DNA from: a bacterium
GTDB taxonomy: Bacteria > Chloroflexota > Dormibacteria > UBA8260 > Bog-877
Direction of reading: 5' to 3'
DNA: 8,398 nucleotides
NCBI GenBank assembly: GCA_021791455.1
Contig: JAJYWM010000285.1
Location: 1-8,398 of the forward strand
The translations under genes and the position numbers were made by a program. This document shows, piece by piece, positions 4,978 to 8,398 of this stretch. The notes below the pieces were generated by a model. It did no database searches, was not told the origin of the DNA, and worked only from the letters and a program-made list of their open reading frames with translations. Each line of letters begins with the position of its first letter. Position 1 is the first letter of the stretch.

Positions 4978-6801
4978 CTACTCCTCTCGCAGCGGCAGGG
5001 GGAGTTTGGCCACGACCACGTTGCGGCGGCGCCGAAAGGCGGATGAGAGCACAAGGTCGAGATGGTTGTGCAAGGCCCGGTGCCAGAATCGACGTGGTTG
5101 CACGACCGGGATCAGCAGCACCACCCGCCTGGTTGCCGACGGCTTAAGACCTCCCACATAGCGCACCAGCGGCCTGGAGACCGAATGGTACTGAGACCTC
5201 AGCACCACCAACTCGACCCCGGGGTCCCATCTCTTCCAGGCCTCTTGGACAGCCTTCTCGCGGTCATCGTCTTCGGAGAAGACGACCGTGACCGCATGCA
5301 CCTCATCGCCCATGGACAGGGCCTGCGAGAGGGCGTCCCTGGTCAGCCGGGAGACATCGGTGAAAGGCACCACCACTATCGAGTGCGCCCTCTTCGGCTT
5401 GGCAGGGCGCTCCCCGATGCGCAGCTCAGCGTCCACCCCCCGGTAGTACCTGTGAACTCTTACGAACAGCAGGATCAGAAGCGGGATGGCCACCACCACC
5501 ACCCACGCTCCCTCGCGGAACTTGGTGAATACGAAGATCAGGGTCGAGACGCCACTGGCGGTGGCACCCAAGGCGTTGAGGGAGGCCCGCCAGCGCCAGC
5601 CACTGTCGCGGCTTTGGACCCAGTGACGCACCATCCCCGTCTGGGCCAGCGTGAAACCGGTGAATACTCCGATCGCGAACAGGGGGATCAAGGAGTCGGT
5701 GTTGCCCCCCGTCGCCACCAGCAGGACGGCCGCCAGTACCGCCAGCGCCAGGATGCCGTTGCTGAACACCAGCCGGTCTCCGCGAATCGCGAACGCATGG
5801 GGCAGACGATTGTCCCGAGCCAGCAGGCTTGCTAGAACCGGCAGCCCGCCAAAGCTGGTGTTGGCGGCCAGCGCCAGCACCAGAGTGACCAGGATCGAGA
5901 TGGCGTCGAAGGCCCAGCCCCGGCCGATGGCGTAGGAGACGATCTGGTTGAGCACCGCGTTCCCTGCCCTCGGCTCGACGTGAAAGCGCTGCACCAGAAC
6001 GGCCAGGCCGAGAAGCATGGCCGCCAACAGGATTCCCAGCATCAGTTCGGTCTGGCGCGCGGTTCTAACCCTGGGCTTGTGGAACAAGGGAACGCCGTTG
6101 GCGATGGCCTCCACCCCGGTCAGGGCGCTGCAACCGGCGGAGAACGCCTGCAGCACAAGGAGGACGCCGACCGCCTGCAGTGCGTGGGTGGCGACCTGAG
6201 CCCCGCCCGGCTGACGCAGGGACGGGTCGAGTGGATGCACCAATCCAATTGCGATCACGGCCAGCAGAGCCAAGATGAAGCCAAGGGTCGGGACCAGGAA
6301 CGCCCTGGCCCCCTCCGCCAACCCCCTCAGATTCAGGATGGTGATGACAACCAGGATCCCGAGACAGATCGGCACTGTCAGGGGATAGAGGCTCGGGAAT
6401 GCCGAGGTGAGGGAGGCCACTCCGGCGGCTATCGAGACCGCCACGGTCAGGGTGTAATCAACGATGAGTGCGGCGCCGGCCAGAAGCGAGAGCCAGCGCC
6501 CGAGGTTGGCCCGGGCCACGGCATAGGCGCCCCCGCCGCCCGGGTACGCCACGATCACCTGCATGTAGGAAGCGACCAGCAGCCCGAGCAGGCCGACGAT
6601 CGCCAGGCTTATCCAGGGCGCCAATCGGAGGGCCGCGAGGCCGCCGGCGCCAAGAGCGACCAGAAGAGCCTGGGGTCCGTAGGCGACGGATGTGAGCGCG
6701 TCCAGGGAGAGGGCCGAGAGGCCCTCCACCGGGCTTATCTCCTCCTTGGCTCCCTCGCTCGAGCGCAGCGGGCGCCCGAGGACAATCCTGCCAATCTTCA
6801 A
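4978..6801 (-). CDS. kimA: KimA-like APC-superfamily permease, probable K+/H+ symporter
   Basis: Inner-membrane transporter of 607 residues, the same length as Bacillus subtilis KimA (YdaO), with about 12 helices (roughly 25-450) and a cytosolic C-terminal domain (about 460-607). The N-terminal block LSLDALTSVAYG matches KimA LSSDALSSVAYG. The KimA K+-site residues, from memory of its published structure, are D36, Y43, D117, T121, S125, T230 and Y377. With a constant offset of two, this protein has D34, Y41, D115, T119, S123 and T228, but Phe375 in place of Tyr377. A K+ importer driven by the proton gradient is thus more likely than an amino-acid permease, although the Tyr to Phe change could alter affinity or selectivity. 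The start is TTG at 6801, preceded by GGGAG 7 nt upstream; it gives an N-terminus (IGRPLRS-type) that aligns with KimA. KimA in Firmicutes is controlled by c-di-AMP; no such riboswitch was recognised here. Confidence 0.88.
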   Translation of the reverse strand: MKIGRIVLGRPLRSSEGAKEEISPVEGLSALSLDALTSVAYGPQALLVALGAGGLAALRLAPWISLAIVGLLGLLVASYMQVIVAYPGGGGAYAVARANLGRWLSLLAGAALIVDYTLTVAVSIAAGVASLTSAFPSLYPLTVPICLGILVVITILNLRGLAEGARAFLVPTLGFILALLAVIAIGLVHPLDPSLRQPGGAQVATHALQAVGVLLVLQAFSAGCSALTGVEAIANGVPLFHKPRVRTARQTELMLGILLAAMLLGLAVLVQRFHVEPRAGNAVLNQIVSYAIGRGWAFDAISILVTLVLALAANTSFGGLPVLASLLARDNRLPHAFAIRGDRLVFSNGILALAVLAAVLLVATGGNTDSLIPLFAIGVFTGFTLAQTGMVRHWVQSRDSGWRWRASLNALGATASGVSTLIFVFTKFREGAWVVVVAIPLLILLFVRVHRYYRGVDAELRIGERPAKPKRAHSIVVVPFTDVSRLTRDALSQALSMGDEVHAVTVVFSEDDDREKAVQEAWKRWDPGVELVVLRSQYHSVSRPLVRYVGGLKPSATRRVVLLIPVVQPRRFWHRALHNHLDLVLSSAFRRRRNVVVAKLPLPLREE

Positions 6802-6808
6802 TATCGGG

Positions 6809-6813
6809 CTCCC
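6809..6813 (-). promoter_or_regulatory. Ribosome binding site supporting the TTG start of kimA
   Basis: GGGAG on the minus strand, 7 nt before the TTG at 6801. A nearby upstream ATG (in AATCCGGGAG context) runs into a TGA that overlaps the TTG, so it cannot start kimA. Confidence 0.5.
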
Positions 6814-6825
6814 GGATTCATCAAG

Positions 6826-6852
6826 CCATCGGCCCCGCCAGCAGGCGGATGG
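6826..6852. repeat. Hairpin in the kimA leader
   Basis: CCGCC-AGCA-GGCGG (6835-6848) forms a 5-bp stem with a 4-nt loop. It is extended by CCAT (6826-6829) and ATGG (6849-6852) across a 5-nt bulge. It sits 25-50 nt before the kimA start in the 165-nt gap after the MFS gene. It could be a leader stem or the end of the MFS transcript; no U-run follows on the minus strand. Confidence 0.3.
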
Positions 6853-6966
6853 GCGCGCCCTCGCAGGGTACAGGAGGGGCCAGACACGCGGACGCCGGAA
6901 CCTAAGTCGAGTCGGTCCATCCTGAGCCGTCCCGGTGGAGCGGGGGGATTGGGTCGCTTGCGGTTG

Positions 6967-8301
6967 CTATGAGGCGGGCCCGGCCCGCGTGGCCAGATGG
7001 CCCAGCCGCGGATGCGTCTCGCCAAGGAAGAGCGCCAGGGTCAAGGTCGAGGCGATGGTCAGCCCGGCGGTCACCCAGAAGGCGGGCGCCAGGCCGAACA
7101 CGGCGGCCACCCCGCCCAGGACAAGTGGCCCCACGGCGTACCCGCCGTCCCTCCAGAGCCGGTAGACGCCAAGGGCCCCGCCACGCCACCGTGGGGCGGC
7201 CACGTCACCCACTGTCGAGATCAGGTTGGGGTAGATCATCGCCATCCCCAATCCCATCACCACGGCCGCCAGCAGCCAGGGCCCAAACCCGTGCAGGAGC
7301 GGAAACATCGCCACGCCCAGAGCTACCAGGCAAGCTCCCCCCAGGATTAGGGGCCGGCGGCCCAGCCAATCAGCCAATTGCCCGGTGGGAACCTGCCCCA
7401 GCCCCCACACCCAGGCGTAGACGCCGACCAGCAAGCCGATCTGCCAGAGCTTCAATCCGCGAGCCAGAAGGTACAGCGGCAGGATGCCAATCATCAGGCT
7501 GTCCGCGAACTTGTTGACCATGCCAGCCTGGCAGACCGCCATCATGCCCCGGTGACGCCAGCTCATTTGGCGCAGAAGCCAGAGCAGGTCCGGCGCCTCG
7601 ATGCCGGTCGTCCGATCCCCGGGGAGCCGGTCTCTCTGCAGGTCCCCATGAACCTGCTCCGCGCGAGCCTTCCCCACCGACTCTTTCGTCGGCCAGACGG
7701 TCAACAGCATCCCGAGCGCGGCCACCCCCAGAGCCAGCAGGTAAGGGGCTGGGCGAAGCCCGTAGAGGGTGACCAGAAATCCGGCTCCGAAGCCGCCAAG
7801 GCCCACCCCGACGTAACCACACGCCTCGTTGATGCCCACCGCCAAACCCCTGTTGCCGGGGCCGGCCAGGTCGATCATGGAGGTCACCGCCATGGTCCAG
7901 GTGAGCGCCTGGTTGACTCCCAGGAATGCGTTCGCGACGAGTACCCAGACCCAGCTCTGGGCAAAGATTATGAGAACCACGTAGGGAACCGCGAACGCCC
8001 AACCGAGGAGCAGCAAGGGCCTCCGGCCATGGCGATCGGAAAGGCGTCCCGAGACCAGGTTCATCACTGCCTTGACCGCCCCGAAAGCGGAGATGAACGA
8101 CACGGTGTAGAGGATCGAAGTGACTCCGAAATCCCGACTCGCCAAGGGGGGCAACGCGACCCGCTCCACCCCGATGGTGCTCCCGACCAGGAGGGTCAGC
8201 AGACCAAGCAGCCCCAGCTGCAGGCGGTTGCGTGCGAATCCCAGTGCGGGAGACCCCTCAACCGTGGCCACCGCCCGGTCCGTCCCTGACCGCCGCGCCA
8301 C
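6967..8301 (-). CDS. Major facilitator superfamily transporter, substrate unknown
   Basis: Twelve-helix MFS transporter of 444 residues, typical length for the superfamily. Two copies of the MFS loop motif mark the two six-helix halves: GRLSDRHGRRP (85-95, between helices 2 and 3) and GQLADWLGRRP (307-317, between helices 8 and 9). The polar loop between halves is about residues 203-250. Helix 11 has the striking YRLWRDGGYAVGPL (380-393), with Arg and Asp inside or next to the membrane; I recall similar WRDxGYAxG segments in a bacterial/archaeal MFS subgroup of unclear substrate. Glu46-Arg47 in helix 1 and Asn263-Lys264 plus Asp267 in helix 7 are other polar residues in the core. The start is GTG at 8301; an in-frame TAG lies about 35 nt upstream. 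The ribosome site is weak, and a GTG at 8271 is an alternative. A drug or metabolite exporter or a sugar/organic-acid carrier are all possible. It is separated from kimA by 165 nt. Confidence 0.85.
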   Translation of the reverse strand: MARRSGTDRAVATVEGSPALGFARNRLQLGLLGLLTLLVGSTIGVERVALPPLASRDFGVTSILYTVSFISAFGAVKAVMNLVSGRLSDRHGRRPLLLLGWAFAVPYVVLIIFAQSWVWVLVANAFLGVNQALTWTMAVTSMIDLAGPGNRGLAVGINEACGYVGVGLGGFGAGFLVTLYGLRPAPYLLALGVAALGMLLTVWPTKESVGKARAEQVHGDLQRDRLPGDRTTGIEAPDLLWLLRQMSWRHRGMMAVCQAGMVNKFADSLMIGILPLYLLARGLKLWQIGLLVGVYAWVWGLGQVPTGQLADWLGRRPLILGGACLVALGVAMFPLLHGFGPWLLAAVVMGLGMAMIYPNLISTVGDVAAPRWRGGALGVYRLWRDGGYAVGPLVLGGVAAVFGLAPAFWVTAGLTIASTLTLALFLGETHPRLGHLATRAGPAS

Positions 8302-8334
8302 CGGCCCATTCAGGCCGCTCCACGGTCCACTCCC

Positions 8335-8361
8335 CTACCCGAGATGGCCCACTCTGGGTAG
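8335..8361. repeat. Hairpin upstream of the MFS gene
   Basis: CTACCCGAG (8335-8343) pairs with CTC-t-GGGTAG (8352-8361): 9 bp with one bulged T and an 8-nt loop. It lies 34-60 nt before the MFS start, where an operator or leader stem would sit, but it could equally be the end structure of a gene beyond the window. Nothing else is recognised in 8302-8398. Confidence 0.35.
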
Positions 8362-8398
8362 CCACCGGCCAAGCGCCTCGCCCTGCGGCCCTCTTCGC

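Noticed and set aside
4326..5054. Minus-strand open frame of 242 codons spanning the intergenic gap, considered as a hyfB remnant or small gene
   Set aside because: It overlaps the ends of both kimA and hyfC in other frames, has no membrane helices (a HyfB fragment would) and no motif from the antiporter family.
6851..6860. Ten-base palindrome GGGCGCGCCC
   Set aside because: Short GC palindromes are expected by chance in such G+C-rich DNA; no partner site or context.
6802..6966. c-di-AMP (ydaO-type) riboswitch in the kimA leader
   Set aside because: Fragments such as GCCGAT and TGAATCC are present, but the region is short, the conserved blocks are not in the expected order or spacing, and they lie too close to the start codon. 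A covariance-model search would settle it.
5980..6972. Plus-strand open frame of 330 codons
   Set aside because: Antisense to kimA; composition is Gln/Gly/Arg-rich without domain features.
6798..7025. Short minus-strand frame ending just at the kimA start
   Set aside because: It overlaps the 3' end of the MFS gene, has Pro/Arg-rich composition and its stop only overlaps the kimA TTG by chance.

Overview
This is a G+C-rich bacterial window in which every convincing gene lies on the minus strand, so it reads from right to left. G/C-rich third codon positions, GTG and TTG starts and short start/stop overlaps fit a high-G+C soil-type bacterium. An actinobacterial or related lineage is plausible because the left half has the gene order and protein sizes I remember for Mycobacterium tuberculosis Rv0084-Rv0087. 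That is inference; no taxonomic marker gene is present.

Layout from right to left: 8398-8302 is a short upstream stretch with one hairpin. 8301-6967 encodes a 12-helix MFS transporter of unknown substrate. 6801-4978 encodes a 607-residue APC-superfamily permease whose remembered ion-site positions match the K+/H+ symporter KimA at a constant offset of two residues. 4977-4451 is a 527-nt non-coding gap with GC-rich inverted repeats after kimA and a cluster of palindromes ahead of the next operon. 4450-1 holds a tightly packed operon of four genes related to hydrogenase-4, formate hydrogenlyase and respiratory complex I: HyfC-like (NuoH family), HyfE-like, HyfF-like (NuoL/M/N antiporter family) and a HyfG/HycE-like NuoC-NuoD fusion cut by the window edge. 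hyfE/hyfF overlap by ATGA and hyfF/hyfG by GTGA.

The main point is that this operon should not be read as a hydrogenase. In the HyfG-like protein the first CxxC motif that holds the NiFe centre (CGIC in E. coli HycE) reads AGVS, and the Tyr that complex I uses for quinone at the same place is also missing. The complex therefore looks like an energy-converting-hydrogenase-related (Ehr) type: a membrane proton- or ion-translocating module joined to a redox module of unknown chemistry. The HyfF-like pump subunit has also lost the near-universal helix-5 Glu and carries two unusual intramembrane Glu residues. No HyfB-like subunit precedes hyfC. The electron-transfer subunits (NuoB and NuoI types) are not in the window and may lie beyond position 1.

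The complex would move ions across the membrane, and the KimA-like protein would use the proton gradient to import K+. That is a reasonable but unproven physiological link.
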